Source: Corynebacterium minutissimum (GTDB taxonomy: Bacteria; Actinomycetota; Actinomycetes; Mycobacteriales; Mycobacteriaceae). From it: DNA of 64,000 nucleotides. Location: NCBI RefSeq assembly GCF_000805675.1, contig NZ_JSEF01000006.1, forward strand, positions 62,001-126,000, in the 5' to 3' direction. The position numbers were made by a program, and so were the translations under genes. The notes under the pieces were generated by a model. It saw only the letters and a program-made list of their open reading frames with translations. It was not told where the DNA came from and ran no database searches. Shown piece by piece: positions 30,364-40,500 of this stretch. The stretch's first letter is position 1; every line of letters starts with the position of its first letter.

Positions 30364-30765
30364 CTAGGCGTAGGCGAGCTTGCGAGAGCCGTCCACATGC
30401 GGGAACAGCAAGAACGCAGCCCCGAAGACTAGTGCCCACACTAGGGCGCTGCCCCAGGCTGGTAGAGCGATAAGTGGGGCAGTCATGATGGCGAGCCACA
30501 GTGCCATGAGTGGTAGCAGCTGCGCTAGGGAAGGCAGCAGGGAGACGTTGTGGTCCTCGGCGAACTCGCGCATGCGCTGGCGGTAGGGGTGCAGGAATAC
30601 CAGCGCACAGGCCGCAAGGATGAAAACCAGACTGAGCCCGAGCGCTAGGCCGAAGTGGATACGGCTCGTGCCCACCGCCACGGCGGCACCAGCCAGCAGC
30701 GAGGCGCCGAGGCGTACCCACAGTGGAGTGGGGATGGGGGTGGTGTGCGCGTGGAGAGGGTTCAT
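30364..30765 (-). CDS. Membrane protein of unknown function, four helices
   Basis: 133 residues with four hydrophobic helices (about 17-33, 39-57, 78-96 and 104-122) and a short polar loop HPYRQRMREFAEDHN. The termini are basic. The stop is six bases from the response-regulator stop (convergent) and the start is divergent from imuA by 59 bp. Family not recognised. Confidence 0.75.
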   Translation of the reverse strand: MNPLHAHTTPIPTPLWVRLGASLLAGAAVAVGTSRIHFGLALGLSLVFILAACALVFLHPYRQRMREFAEDHNVSLLPSLAQLLPLMALWLAIMTAPLIALPAWGSALVWALVFGAAFLLFPHVDGSRKLAYA

Positions 30766-30824
30766 GGCGCCTAACGCTACCAGTGCAATTGCGCGTGTCC
30801 GGTGAGAGGTTCATAATAGGAGCT

Positions 30825-31505
30825 ATGAATCAAACAGGTGTTCGCGTCGCGGGTGGCTCACGGGCCGACCAGATCGCGGCTTTGCGCGCCCAGATTCAAC
30901 GTCTGGAAACACCAGACGTGGCGGCGGATGTCCAGCCGGATGTGGATATCCTCGATGTTCCCGAAGCACTATCGGAGCTGCTCCCAGGCGGTGGTTTGCC
31001 CCGAAAGCAGGCCACCGTGTGTGCAGAGTGTGCGGCCTTGGTGGTGGAACTCGTGAGCCATGTTAGCGCGGCGGGCGGACACGTGGGCGTCGTAGGCTGG
31101 CCAGACCTCTCGCTCGCACAGGTGGCCGAGGAAGGAGATGTCTCCCGGGTCATCGTTGTGCCCGATCCGGGAGCCGAGCCGTGGGCAGTTACCGGAGTGT
31201 TGTGTGAGGGGCTGGACCTCGTCGTGCACAAAGGTGTGGGTGAGCTCAGCCCCACGCGGGCGCGGCCAGTTCTGGCCAAGGTGCGCGGCGGGCAAGCGGC
31301 ACTGCTGACCGTCGGCGCGCGGCTACCGGGTACGGTCACGGAGATTGGCGCAGACGTCGTGGCGGTGCGCGGCGTAGGCCGCGGCAGCGGGCGTATCAGG
31401 GGAGTGGACATTGAGGTGCGGGTGGCGTCGAAAAGCGCACGCCCACGCCGAGGGGTGCTCACCTGCGGTGAGCGAGCTGAGCGCCCACGCCTGGAGGTGG
31501 TATGA
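30825..31505 (+). CDS. imuA: ImuA-like RecA-fold protein of the SOS mutasome
   Basis: 226 residues. Start ATG 30825 has TAGGAG five bases before it. It resembles a shortened RecA core: LPGGGLPRKQATVCAECAAL replaces the Walker A region, followed by strands AGGHVGVVGWP and RVIVVPDPG, and a basic tail. It overlaps imuB by four bases (ATGA). In actinobacteria this ImuA' acts with ImuB and DnaE2 in error-prone lesion bypass; its own role is structural or a RecA-linked regulator. Confidence 0.85.
   Translation: MNQTGVRVAGGSRADQIAALRAQIQRLETPDVAADVQPDVDILDVPEALSELLPGGGLPRKQATVCAECAALVVELVSHVSAAGGHVGVVGWPDLSLAQVAEEGDVSRVIVVPDPGAEPWAVTGVLCEGLDLVVHKGVGELSPTRARPVLAKVRGGQAALLTVGARLPGTVTEIGADVVAVRGVGRGSGRIRGVDIEVRVASKSARPRRGVLTCGERAERPRLEVV
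30830..30845. promoter_or_regulatory. LexA (SOS) box at the imuA start
   Basis: TCAAACAGGTGTTCGC matches the actinobacterial LexA consensus TCGAACANNTGTTCGA at 12 of 14 fixed positions. It lies inside codons 2-7 of imuA, overlapping the expected transcription/translation start rather than upstream of it. LexA bound there would block the imuA-imuB transcript until DNA damage. Confidence 0.6.
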
Positions 31506-33034
31506 GAGTCGCGGCCCTGTGGTTCCCGGATTGGCCTATCCAGGCGCTGCAGGACGCTGATAGGGCAGCTTGTGTGATTGCCGCGCAGCACCACGTGGTG
31601 GTGTGCAATGCGGCGGCGCGCCGGGCCGGAGTGCGCCGCGGGATGCGCGTGCGCCAAGCCCAGGCAGTGCTGCCGGACGTGCGAGTGGAGGAGGCTAACC
31701 CGGACCGCGATGGTGCGGTCTTCGCTGAGATTGCCGCGGGGCTTGATGCGGTGGCGTCCTCGGTGGAGGTCCTGCGCCCCGGCCTGGTCATCGTGGATGC
31801 GGGTGCTGTGGGGCGTTTTCACGGAAGCGAGGATAGGGCAGTGGAGATGCTTGTCGACGCCTCCTCGAGATCCCACCTCGATGCCACCGTCGGCGTTGCT
31901 GACGAGATCGCTACCGCGCTCATTGCCGCGCGCCACGACAACCTCGGCGCAGTGGTTCCCCCAGGTGGGTCGCGGGAGTTCCTGGCGAATCAGCCGGTGG
32001 GAGTACTCGCCGCGGAGGTGGCGTTGGGCTGTCCGCCTGAGACGGTCCATACCGTGCAGCGCCTCGGCGTGCGCACGTTGGGAGAGCTCGCCGGCTTGCC
32101 GCTGCGCCAGGTCACCACGCGCTTCGGGGAAGCAGGTCGGCGTTGTCACTCGGTGGCCTCGGCAGCACCCGATCGGCGCGTGGCGCCGGAACTACTTCGC
32201 CCCGATTTGGGCGTGGAGCAGGCCTTTGAGGAACCGCTCGAGCGCGTGGACGCGGCGGCGTTCGCCGCCCGCCAGCTGGCGGCACGCCTGCACGCGGTGC
32301 TCGATCACGCGGGCCTTATCTGCATGCGTCTGCGCGTCATTGCCGAATTCGAGGGCGGAACGCGCCTCGAGCGCATCTGGCGCACCCAGGAAGCGCTGAG
32401 CGAGGCCGCCACGGCAGACCGCGTGCGCTGGCAGCTCGATGGGTGGCTGAGTAGTGCACGGGCGGGCGAAGGTGGGGGCGTCGAGAAGCTTGTGCTGGAA
32501 CCGGTGGAAGTCGCCCCACCTGGGGATAGTGTGCTGTGGGGCGCGGGTGAGTCAACGGAGCAGGCCAAGCGGGTCATCGCGCGCGTGCAGTCGCAGCTCG
32601 GTGTGGACCGCGTGCTGCAGCCGCGCCCGGCGGCGGGCCGCGGAGTGGCCGAGCGTATCGAGCTGGTTCCCTACGGTGAGCAGCGCGACCCTGCCCCGGA
32701 GGGCACGTGGCCTGGGCGCATCCTCGCGCCGCTGCCAGCAAGCCTGGCGCACCCCGCCGCGCGCATCCGGCTTATCGACGTCTCTGCAGCCGACATCATC
32801 GTCACCGCCGAGGCCCTCCTCTCCGGTGAACCTGCGGGCCTAGGGTGGGGGCGCCACCGCTACCGCGTGACCGGGTGGGCCGGCCCCTGGCCAGTAGATA
32901 CCGGCTGGTGGGATCCGAACGAGGCGCAGCGCTGCGCGCGCCTGCAAGTCGTGGGAGAAAACGACAACGGCCAGCGCGCCTGGCTCCTCGTGTGGGCAGG
33001 CGGGCGCTGGTCGGTGGAGGCGACGTATACCTAG
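31502..33034 (+). CDS. imuB: ImuB, Y-family polymerase-like mutasome protein
   Basis: 510 residues with the Y-family outline: MRVAALWFPDWPIQALQDA in place of the DinB N-terminal strand, VVVCNAAARRAGVRRGMRVRQAQ (fingers), GLVIVDAGAVGRFHG where active polymerases have SxDEAxxD, and the little-finger region (ARVQSQLGVDRVLQP). The catalytic acidic residues are replaced, as in other ImuB proteins, so it is probably a non-catalytic adaptor that brings DnaE2 to the sliding clamp. It ends in a Trp-rich C-terminal extension. Convergent with a lipoprotein gene, overlapping it by four bases. Confidence 0.9.
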   Translation: MRVAALWFPDWPIQALQDADRAACVIAAQHHVVVCNAAARRAGVRRGMRVRQAQAVLPDVRVEEANPDRDGAVFAEIAAGLDAVASSVEVLRPGLVIVDAGAVGRFHGSEDRAVEMLVDASSRSHLDATVGVADEIATALIAARHDNLGAVVPPGGSREFLANQPVGVLAAEVALGCPPETVHTVQRLGVRTLGELAGLPLRQVTTRFGEAGRRCHSVASAAPDRRVAPELLRPDLGVEQAFEEPLERVDAAAFAARQLAARLHAVLDHAGLICMRLRVIAEFEGGTRLERIWRTQEALSEAATADRVRWQLDGWLSSARAGEGGGVEKLVLEPVEVAPPGDSVLWGAGESTEQAKRVIARVQSQLGVDRVLQPRPAAGRGVAERIELVPYGEQRDPAPEGTWPGRILAPLPASLAHPAARIRLIDVSAADIIVTAEALLSGEPAGLGWGRHRYRVTGWAGPWPVDTGWWDPNEAQRCARLQVVGENDNGQRAWLLVWAGGRWSVEATYT

Positions 33035-33657
33035 TTCTGGATATCGATAACCAGACGCGTCGGCGCCTTAAGTACCTGGACGGAGTACGGATGGCGCCCG
33101 TCGAGGCCGACGACGAACTGCGAACGGGCTTCGAAGGTGCCGGCGTTAATCACCTGGGTCACCATGCCGCCAGCGCCCTTGACCGTGCCGATGTTCGGGT
33201 CTTCCATATCGAGCTGGAAAGGATATGCCGTGCCATCAATGCTGACGTTCAGCGCCGTGGCTCCCTCATAAGAAATCGGGTTGCCCGAGCCCTGCTGGGC
33301 GGGGGAGTCGGTGTAGTCAATAAACCAGCCCGGTGAACCATTGCCGGTGAACTCGAAGACAACGCGGTCAAAACCGTCGTGTTTGCCCACGCGCACATCC
33401 GTGACCACCAGCTCGGACGGCACTGGTGGGCGGAGGGTTTTCATCTCCAGGTTGGCATCGCCTAGTGGGGTCAGCCCGGCGGGCGCCGTGGCGTTCTGGG
33501 CAGTCGAGGTGGACGCGCCGGACAAGGTGGCGTCGACGGTAGCGGTCGGCGCGGAGGTGTCGTCGGAGGACGCGGAGCAGCCCTGCAGCACGAGCGCACT
33601 CGAGGCGACGAGTGCCGCCACGGAGGTGGCTGCGCGCGAGAGAGTGTGTTTCGGCAT
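33031..33657 (-). CDS. Lipoprotein with AMIN-like domain
   Basis: 208 residues from ATG 33657 (MPKHTLSRAATS). The signal ends in the lipobox VLQGC near residue 27, so the mature protein is lipidated and attached outside. A Thr/Ser/Ala-rich linker leads to a beta-rich domain (TDVRVGKHDGFDRVVFEFTG, PGWFIDY, VQVLKAPTRLVIDIQN) that resembles the AMIN-like domain of actinobacterial secreted proteins, thought to bind envelope polymers. The exact role is unknown. Confidence 0.85.
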   Translation of the reverse strand: MPKHTLSRAATSVAALVASSALVLQGCSASSDDTSAPTATVDATLSGASTSTAQNATAPAGLTPLGDANLEMKTLRPPVPSELVVTDVRVGKHDGFDRVVFEFTGNGSPGWFIDYTDSPAQQGSGNPISYEGATALNVSIDGTAYPFQLDMEDPNIGTVKGAGGMVTQVINAGTFEARSQFVVGLDGRHPYSVQVLKAPTRLVIDIQN

Positions 33658-33755
33658 AACTTCGAGCGTAGCCGCCCAAGGCGGAATTCTTGGAACCGAA
33701 GTAAACATCGTAACCACATTGTTGTGAAAGAAGTGATGACAGTTAAACTGGCGCC

Positions 33756-34643
33756 ATGACCTTCTGCTCCGATATCCAGGTGGAACCCCTGGCTGGTACC
33801 GCTAAGCAAGAATCCGTCTATGTCCTCTTCGAGTGGCCGGCGGCGTGGTCCCGAGATGTGCTCGACGGCCACACTTTTGGCCCCGGCCTCACGGAGAAGC
33901 TCAAGGCCAAACTCAAGGGCGTGGCCGGTCTGCAGCTCATCCGCCGCCCAGGCCGCGCTGGGCGCGAGCGCGGTACGGGGCATTTCCGCTGTTTCGTGGT
34001 CTGGGCCCGCGAGGGACTTGTGCAGGACTACATTCTCAACGGCCCAGAGGACATTCTGGACCTTGACTTGGAGAATCCGCGCGGCACGTGCTTGCCGTTG
34101 GTATTGGTGTGTACTCACGCTAAGCGCGATGCCTGCTGTGCGGTGAAGGGGCGTCCGCTGGCTGCCTCGCTGGCCTGTGAATACGAGGAGACCGTATGGG
34201 AGACCTCGCACACTAAGGGCCACCGCTTCGCGCCTTCGGTGCTGCTCATGCCGTGGGGCTACTCCTTCGGACGCCTCAACGTGGAGGCCGGCCGCGAGCT
34301 TGTGGGCAAGGCTTTGCGCGGCGAGTATTTCTACCCGGCTAACCGCGGCTCGGGGCTGAATACGCCGAAGGGCCAAGTGGCAGAACTCGCCGTGGCGCGC
34401 GAGCTTCTCGACGCCTCCGAGAACCTCCACTACGGCGACCTCCACGTCGCCGCTGCGGATGAGCCCGCGGCGGACAACACCGCCGCGAAGAATAGCGTCG
34501 TGGTTGTACGCCACCGCGACGGCCGCGCGTGGGTAGTGGAGCTCGAAGAAAAAGAGGCCTCCGGCGTCGTCTCCTCCTGTGGAGACGAGCCAAAGACCTC
34601 TTCCTACTTTGCCGCGCGCCGCGTCATAAGACGCGGCGCGTAG
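33756..34643 (+). CDS. Sucrase/ferredoxin-like family protein
   Basis: 295 residues. The thioredoxin-like [2Fe-2S] pattern is visible: an early Cys at residue 4 (MTFCSDIQ), CTHAKRDACCAVKG near 127-140, and SHTKGHRFAPSVLLMPWG, where two His/Cys pairs could bind the cluster. The family (Pfam sucrase/ferredoxin-like) is found in yeast Apd1 and many actinobacteria, probably redox or metal-resistance proteins rather than sucrases. The C-terminal 60 residues are more variable. Starts about 100 bp after the divergent lipoprotein. Confidence 0.87.
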   Translation: MTFCSDIQVEPLAGTAKQESVYVLFEWPAAWSRDVLDGHTFGPGLTEKLKAKLKGVAGLQLIRRPGRAGRERGTGHFRCFVVWAREGLVQDYILNGPEDILDLDLENPRGTCLPLVLVCTHAKRDACCAVKGRPLAASLACEYEETVWETSHTKGHRFAPSVLLMPWGYSFGRLNVEAGRELVGKALRGEYFYPANRGSGLNTPKGQVAELAVARELLDASENLHYGDLHVAAADEPAADNTAAKNSVVVVRHRDGRAWVVELEEKEASGVVSSCGDEPKTSSYFAARRVIRRGA

Positions 34644-34660
34644 GGTACGGACGCGTCGCG

Positions 34661-35341
34661 TTAGCGGCGCATAATCTTCGCCGAGAGCCAGTTGCCAAAG
34701 AACTGGGCTGCCTGGACCAGCACGATGATGATAAGCGTAGCCACCACGGTGACTTCCCACTCGAAGGCGCGGTAGCCGTAGACGATGGCGAAGTCACCCA
34801 AGCCACCGCCGCCGACGTAGCCGGCCATAGCGGACATGTCGACGATGCCGATAAACAGGAAGGTGTAGCCCAGCACCAGCGGGCCCAGAGCTTCCGGAAT
34901 GATGACCGTGGTGATGATCTTCCACGGCGAGGCACCCATGGAGCGGGCTGCCTCAATCACGCCGGGGTCGAGCGCCACGAGGTTCTGCTCCACGATGCGC
35001 GCCACCGCGAAGGTAGCCGCAATGACCATGACGAACGTGGCAGGTTCGCGGCCGATAGAACTTCCCAAGACCGCCACCGTGAGCGGTTGGACAAAGGCCA
35101 GCAAAATGATGAACGGAATCGGGCGAACGAAGTTCACCAGGATGTTGATGATGAAATAGATGACTTTGTTCTGCAGGATTCCGCCTGGGCGGGTGGTGTA
35201 GAGCAGGATGCCGAGAACCAAGCCGATGATGCCCGCAAGCACCATGGTGGTGGCGACCATGATGAGGGTGTCTTTGATGGCGTCGACAAGCGTGCCACTT
35301 AGACGGTCCCAGTTGGCCTCCGCGAGGTAGGTGACGTTCAT
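34661..35341 (-). CDS. metI: Methionine ABC transporter permease MetI
   Basis: 226-residue membrane subunit of the MetNIQ importer. Five hydrophobic helices, with the cytoplasmic coupling loop EAARSMGASPWKIITTVIIPEALGP (split here between EAARSMGAS and IPEALGP) that contacts MetN. It overlaps metN by four bases (ATGA), the last gene of the metQ-metN-metI order on the minus strand. Confidence 0.95.
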   Translation of the reverse strand: MNVTYLAEANWDRLSGTLVDAIKDTLIMVATTMVLAGIIGLVLGILLYTTRPGGILQNKVIYFIINILVNFVRPIPFIILLAFVQPLTVAVLGSSIGREPATFVMVIAATFAVARIVEQNLVALDPGVIEAARSMGASPWKIITTVIIPEALGPLVLGYTFLFIGIVDMSAMAGYVGGGGLGDFAIVYGYRAFEWEVTVVATLIIIVLVQAAQFFGNWLSAKIMRR

Positions 35342-36381
35342 CGTTGAATCTCCTCAATGTCGGTGGTGCGCTGCATGTGCGCGTAGAACTCTTCGATAGC
35401 AGCATTCGGGCCGTTGAGGCGCACGGTGATTTTGCCAAAGGAATGCTTCTGCAACGTCGTAATACCGCCGTGGACCACGGCGATGGACACGCCCGCGTCC
35501 GCAAGCTTGCCAGCGGCGCCGAAGAAGCCGGAATTTTCGGTTAGGTTGATGGTGAACAGGCGTCCCTCGTGGGCAAGCAGGTCATCGGCCTCGACCACGT
35601 CCGGGGTATTGCGCAGCGAGGTAGCCACGAACTTCTCCGCCACGCTGGTCTGCGGATTGGAGAAAACCTCGTAGACGCTGCCGTCCTCAATGACGCGGCC
35701 ATTTTCCATAACGGCGACCTTGTCGGCGATGGAACGCACGACGTCCATCTCGTGGGTAATGACCACGATGGTGATGCCGAGGTCGCGGTTGACCTTGCGC
35801 AGTAGGTCGAGGACCTCGTGCGTGGTGGTCGGGTCAAGGGCCGAAGTGGCCTCATCCGCCAGCAGCAGGGAAGGGTTGTTAGCCAAAGCGCGGGCGATGC
35901 CCACGCGCTGCTTCTGGCCACCGGAGAGCTGCTCCGGGTAGTTATCGCCCTTGTCCGCCAGTCCGACGAATTCCAAAAGCTCCTGAACGCGCTTCTTACG
36001 CTCCTGCTTCTCGACGCCCTGCAGCTTCAACGGGTACTCAATATTGCCCGCCGCGGTGCGCGAGGACATGAGGTTGAACTGCTGGAAAATCATGCCGATA
36101 TTGCGGCGGATGCCGCGCAGCTGCTTTTCGGGCATGCCGACGACATCGGTGCCGTCGAGAAACAGCTGCCCCGACGTCGGGGTATCAAGGCCGTTGATCA
36201 TGCGCACCAGCGTGGACTTGCCGGCGCCGGAGAAACCGATGATGCCGACAATCTCGCCGGACTCGACGGTCAGGGAAACATTGTCGAGCGCTTTCGTCGT
36301 GGTCTTTTTATTCTTGAAGACTTTGGTGATGTTGAGGAACTCAATCCGGGTGCCGCGAGGGGCGCCAGTGTGGTCAATCAC
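35338..36381 (-). CDS. metN: Methionine ABC transporter ATP-binding protein MetN
   Basis: 347-residue ATPase. Walker A GFSGAGKST, Q-loop IFQQFNLM, signature LSGGQKQRVGIARAL, Walker B LLLADEATSALD, H-loop VVITHEMDVV. A C-terminal NIL domain (GRLFTINLTENSGFFGAAGK) senses methionine and inhibits transport. Start GTG 36381 is preferred because AAGGACACC precedes it; a longer frame upstream lacks such a site. It lies about 105 bp after metQ. Confidence 0.95.
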   Translation of the reverse strand: MIDHTGAPRGTRIEFLNITKVFKNKKTTTKALDNVSLTVESGEIVGIIGFSGAGKSTLVRMINGLDTPTSGQLFLDGTDVVGMPEKQLRGIRRNIGMIFQQFNLMSSRTAAGNIEYPLKLQGVEKQERKKRVQELLEFVGLADKGDNYPEQLSGGQKQRVGIARALANNPSLLLADEATSALDPTTTHEVLDLLRKVNRDLGITIVVITHEMDVVRSIADKVAVMENGRVIEDGSVYEVFSNPQTSVAEKFVATSLRNTPDVVEADDLLAHEGRLFTINLTENSGFFGAAGKLADAGVSIAVVHGGITTLQKHSFGKITVRLNGPNAAIEEFYAHMQRTTDIEEIQR

Positions 36382-36486
36382 GTGAGGTGTCCTTGTGGGG
36401 GTTATGTGAATCATGTGTAACGGCCAAATCCCCCGGCCACACACTGAAGCGTGAACGCGGGGGGGACATGTGGAGTAGCGGGGAGC

Positions 36487-37383
36487 TTAGGCTTCCTCTT
36501 CGAGACGGTCCAGAATCTCTTGCAGCTCTTCCTGCGGGCGGTCCACAGCCACAGCGGTGTCGCCGGAAGACTTCAGGACGGCCTCGGTGACCTTCGGATC
36601 CTTCCACAGCTTGGCCAGCTCGTGGAGGGTCTCGTTGTCAGCATCCTCGGCACGTACGGCCCAGACGTTGATGTACGGCTCTGCCTCGGTGGAGTTCGGG
36701 TCATCCTCTGCCACAGCGGACTTCGGATCGATGCCTGCGCGCTCCAGGAAGGAGTTGTTGATGACGGCCGGCTTGCCCTCGCCGTAGGCGGCCGGGGTCT
36801 GTGCGGCGTCCACCGGGGTGACGGTGACCTTGGACTTCTTCTCGTCGATATCGAGCGGAGTCGGGATCAGCGGGCTGTCCTCCTGAAGAGTGACCAGGCC
36901 CTCCTGGGCCAGCAGGCCGATAGCACGGCCCTGGTTCGTGGAGTCATTCGGGATGGCCACTTCCTGGCCCTCAATTCCGGAGAGGTCCTTGTGGTCCTTC
37001 CAGTAGATGGCCAACGGGTAGATCTCGGTAGAGGCGAGCGGGACGAGGTCGGTGCCGTTGCCCTGGTTGTACTTGGCCAAGAACTGCAGGTGCTGGAACT
37101 TGTTGGCGGTCAGCTGACCCTGATCCAGAGCCTGGTTCGGGGTGTTGTAGTCCGCGAAGTTCTCCAGCTTCACGTCGTAGCCGGCCTCCTTGGCCAGGTC
37201 CTGGAAGACGGCCCACTCTTCCATGTTGGCATCGGTAGTGCCGATGGTGATGGTGGAGTCCTTGGTGATTTCTTCGCCGGAGCCCTGGGACTCAGAGTCC
37301 GAGGAGTCGGAGGAGCAGGCGACCAGGCCGGTAGCGGCGATGACGGCTGCCGAGGTGGCAGCAAGTACGCGACGGATGCTCAT
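36487..37383 (-). CDS. metQ: Methionine-binding lipoprotein MetQ
   Basis: 298-residue substrate-binding protein. MSIRRVLAATSAAVIAATGL leads to the lipobox VAC, lipidated Cys near residue 23. The NLPA fold is seen in ITIGTTDANMEEWAVFQDLA, FADYNTPNQALDQGQL, EVAIPNDSTNQGRAIGLL and NNSFLERAGIDPKSA. It is first in metQ-metN-metI and has a McbR-like site 90 bases upstream. Confidence 0.95.
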   Translation of the reverse strand: MSIRRVLAATSAAVIAATGLVACSSDSSDSESQGSGEEITKDSTITIGTTDANMEEWAVFQDLAKEAGYDVKLENFADYNTPNQALDQGQLTANKFQHLQFLAKYNQGNGTDLVPLASTEIYPLAIYWKDHKDLSGIEGQEVAIPNDSTNQGRAIGLLAQEGLVTLQEDSPLIPTPLDIDEKKSKVTVTPVDAAQTPAAYGEGKPAVINNSFLERAGIDPKSAVAEDDPNSTEAEPYINVWAVRAEDADNETLHELAKLWKDPKVTEAVLKSSGDTAVAVDRPQEELQEILDRLEEEA

Positions 37384-37471
37384 GATGGGTCTTAGTGTCC
37401 CTTCTTCTTGGTCGTGCGGCACGTGGTGGGGCACCGCAGGTGATTACACTGCTCGAAAAACTAGCAACGAT

Positions 37472-37487
37472 TGAACCGCTTTGTCTA
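37472..37487. promoter_or_regulatory. McbR-like operator before metQ
   Basis: TGAACCGCTTTGTCTA fits the McbR half-sites TAGAC-N6-GTCTA at 8 of 10 positions. Read on the other strand it is TAGACAAAGCGGTTCA, identical at 15 of 16 bases to the site before metY (52053-52068). McbR represses sulfur and methionine genes in C. glutamicum. Confidence 0.7.
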
Positions 37488-37516
37488 TTCCGGCAATTGC
37501 TCAACAAAACCTTGAC

Positions 37517-37532
37517 GGGAACTGTTGTTCGA
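37517..37532. promoter_or_regulatory. LexA (SOS) box before dnaE2
   Basis: GGGAACTGTTGTTCGA matches TCGAACANNTGTTCGA at 11 of 14 fixed positions, with the right half perfect (TGTTCGA). It ends 17 bases before the dnaE2 start. Confidence 0.65.
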
Positions 37533-37549
37533 TTATAAGGTGTGAGGCT

Positions 37550-40500
37550 ATGAGGTTCAACGGGGGTGCAGCGCTACCGTGGTCCCGTGTCGAGCGGATT
37601 TTGTCTGGCCGGCCGGGGCCCATTCCGGTGTCGGTAGATCACCTACCGGACTTCACGGATGCTCCGAAGGTGGGGCACTCCGCGGTGTCCTTTGCGGAGC
37701 TCCATGCGGTGAGTTCGTATAGCTTCCTGCAGGGAGCCTCCGAGCCGGAGGAGCTTGTGGCGCGGGCAGTCGAGCTGGGCTTAAAGGGAATGGCGCTGGT
37801 AGATAGGGATGGATTCTATGGGCTCATGAAGTTTGCGGAGGCTGCCGCCAAGGTTGGCCTTCCTGCTGTTTTCGGCGCGGAGCTTAGTCTCGAGCCGGCG
37901 CCGCTGACCGTGTTGGCGCGCACTCCGGAGGGGTATCGTCGTTTGTCGCGGCTCATCTCCCGCGCACGTATGGAGGCGGGGGAGAAAGATGCGGTGGTCT
38001 ATCCGCAGCTGGCAGATATTGCGGCGGAGCTGCAGGAGCATTGCCTCTTCCTCGTGGGGTGGGAATGGGCAGGGAAATTCGATTATCTGCTCGAAAGAAT
38101 TAAAATAGACAGCATGGTTTTGGAGTACGCCTGTACCCAACTCCCAGAGGACGCTGATCACCACGCGCTGCTGGATTCCTGCCCGGTTCCGCGCGCTATC
38201 GCCACGGCCCGCCCGGCTGCCGCCACACGGGAACACGCGCGGCTGGCCGGAGCCAAACAAGCCTTGTCCCGGCGCCTCGCGCTTGCCGACGCCTCCCCTA
38301 GCGCCCACCCCATGGGTTCGTCCTGGCTGCGCTCTGGGGAGCAGATGGCGCAGCTGTTTCCAGACCGGCCGGAAATTATCGCGGAAACCGTCCGAGTGCT
38401 GGAGGAGTGCAGCTTCACTTGGGAAGCACTGGCTCCCAATTTGCCGGATTTCGATGTGCCGGAAGGGCACACCGAGATGTCCTGGCTAGAGAACCTGACT
38501 TTTGAGCGCGCGGCAGCGCGTTATGCCACGCGGCCTAAGGAGATTAGGGAGCGGGCGTGGGAGCAGATGAGGTACGAGCTGGATGTTATCGAGCAGCTCG
38601 GTTTTCCGGGCTACTTCCTTATCGTGTGTGATTTCGTGGATTTTTGTCGGCGGGAGAACATCCTGTGCCAAGGGCGTGGCTCAGCGGCGAACTCCGCGGT
38701 GTGTTTCGCGCTGGGGATTACGAATGCGGAGCCGATTTCCGCGGGTCTGCTCTTTGAGCGCTTCTTGTCCCCAGACCGTGATGGCCCGCCGGATATTGAT
38801 ATTGATATTGAATCGGGGCGGCGTGAGGAAGTTATCCAGTATGTCTACGCCAAGCATGGCCGCGAGCGTGCCGCGCAGGTGGCTAACGTGATTACGTATC
38901 GCCGCAAAGGTGCACTGCGGGATGCTGCGCGGGCGTTGGGCTATCCGCAAGGCTCGGCCGATGCATGGTCGAAAGGTGTGGCGCCTGCGCCTAGCGACGT
39001 CGAATCCTTGGCTGAGCAGTTCCTCGGTCAGCCGCGCCACCTGGGCATTCACTCCGGCGGCATGGTGCTGTGTGACCGGCCGATTGCGGATGTTGTGCCT
39101 GTGGAATGGGCGCGCATGGAGAACCGGTCGGTGCTGCAGTGGGATAAGGACGATTGCGCCGCAGCTGGGCTGGTGAAGTTCGACATGCTGGGTTTGGGCA
39201 TGCTCGAAGCGCTGCATCACATGATGGACTTGGTGGAGGAGACCACCGGCAGGGTAGTCAACCTGTGGGAGCTGGACCTGGCGGACCCGGAAGTCTATGA
39301 CATGCTGTGCCGAGCGGATGCGGTGGGTGTGTTCCAAGTGGAATCGCGCGCGCAGCTCAACACGCTGCCAAGACTCAAGCCGCAGGTCTTCTTCGACCTC
39401 GTCGTGGAAGTAGCGCTCATTCGCCCCGGACCTATTCAGGGCGGGTCGGTGCATCCTTACCTGCGCCGCCGGGATGGCAAAGAAGCGGTGGAGTATGACC
39501 ACCCGGTGTTGGAAAAGTCCTTGGGCAAGACGTTGGGCATTCCACTCTTTCAGGAGCAGCTGATGCAGATTGCTGTCGACGCCGCTGGTTTCAGCGGCGC
39601 GGAGGCGGACGATTTGCGGCGCGCGATGGGCTCGAAGCGCTCGCCGGCCAAGATGGCAGCACTCAAACAACGTTTTTACGATGGTCTCAAGGAGACCAAC
39701 GGGATTACCGGGGACGTTGCGGACAAGTTGTGGACCAAGATTGTCGCCTTCGCCGCCTATGGCTTCCCGGAGTCACACTCGCAGTCTTTTGCCTCCTTGG
39801 TGTACTTTTCGGCATGGTTTAAGCGCTATTACCCGGCGCAGTTTTGCGTGGGTCTGTTGCGCGCGCAGCCGATGGGTTTCTATTCGCCGCAGTCCCTCAT
39901 TCAGGATGCGCGCCGCCACGGCGTGGAGGTGCTGCCGGCCACTGTCAACGATTCAGGCCGCGAGGCCCGCGCGGTGCTGGGCGAGGACGGCGAGGTTCGC
40001 ATCCGGCTAGGGCTCAACCTCATCAAAGGTTTGGGGGATAAAGCCGCCGACCGCATTGAGGCGGCCGCGCCGTTTGCCGACGTCCCCGATCTCTCCCGCC
40101 GTGCCGATCTCACCGTTGATCACGTGGAGGCCCTCGCGGTGGCGGGGGCCTTGGATGTCTTTGGGGTGGATCGTCGCCAAGCGCTGTGGCAGGCCGGTGT
40201 GGCCGCGACGGAACAGACAGGGATGCTACCGGGACTTTCTGCCATCGAGGCGCCGTCTTTGCCGGGAATGAGCGCTTTCGAGCTCATGGCGGCGGACGTG
40301 GCGAGTACCGGGGTGACCCACAACCAGCAGCCCATGGAGCAGGTCCGCGGGGCGCTGCGTGCCCGCGGCGTCCTGTCGGCGGCGGACCTGCCGGCCGTGG
40401 AGGATGGCACGCGCGTGCGCATCGCCGGGGTGGTCACGCATCGCCAGCGCCCGCAGACCGCGGCTGGTGTGGTGTTCTTCGGCCTGGAGGATGAGACCGG

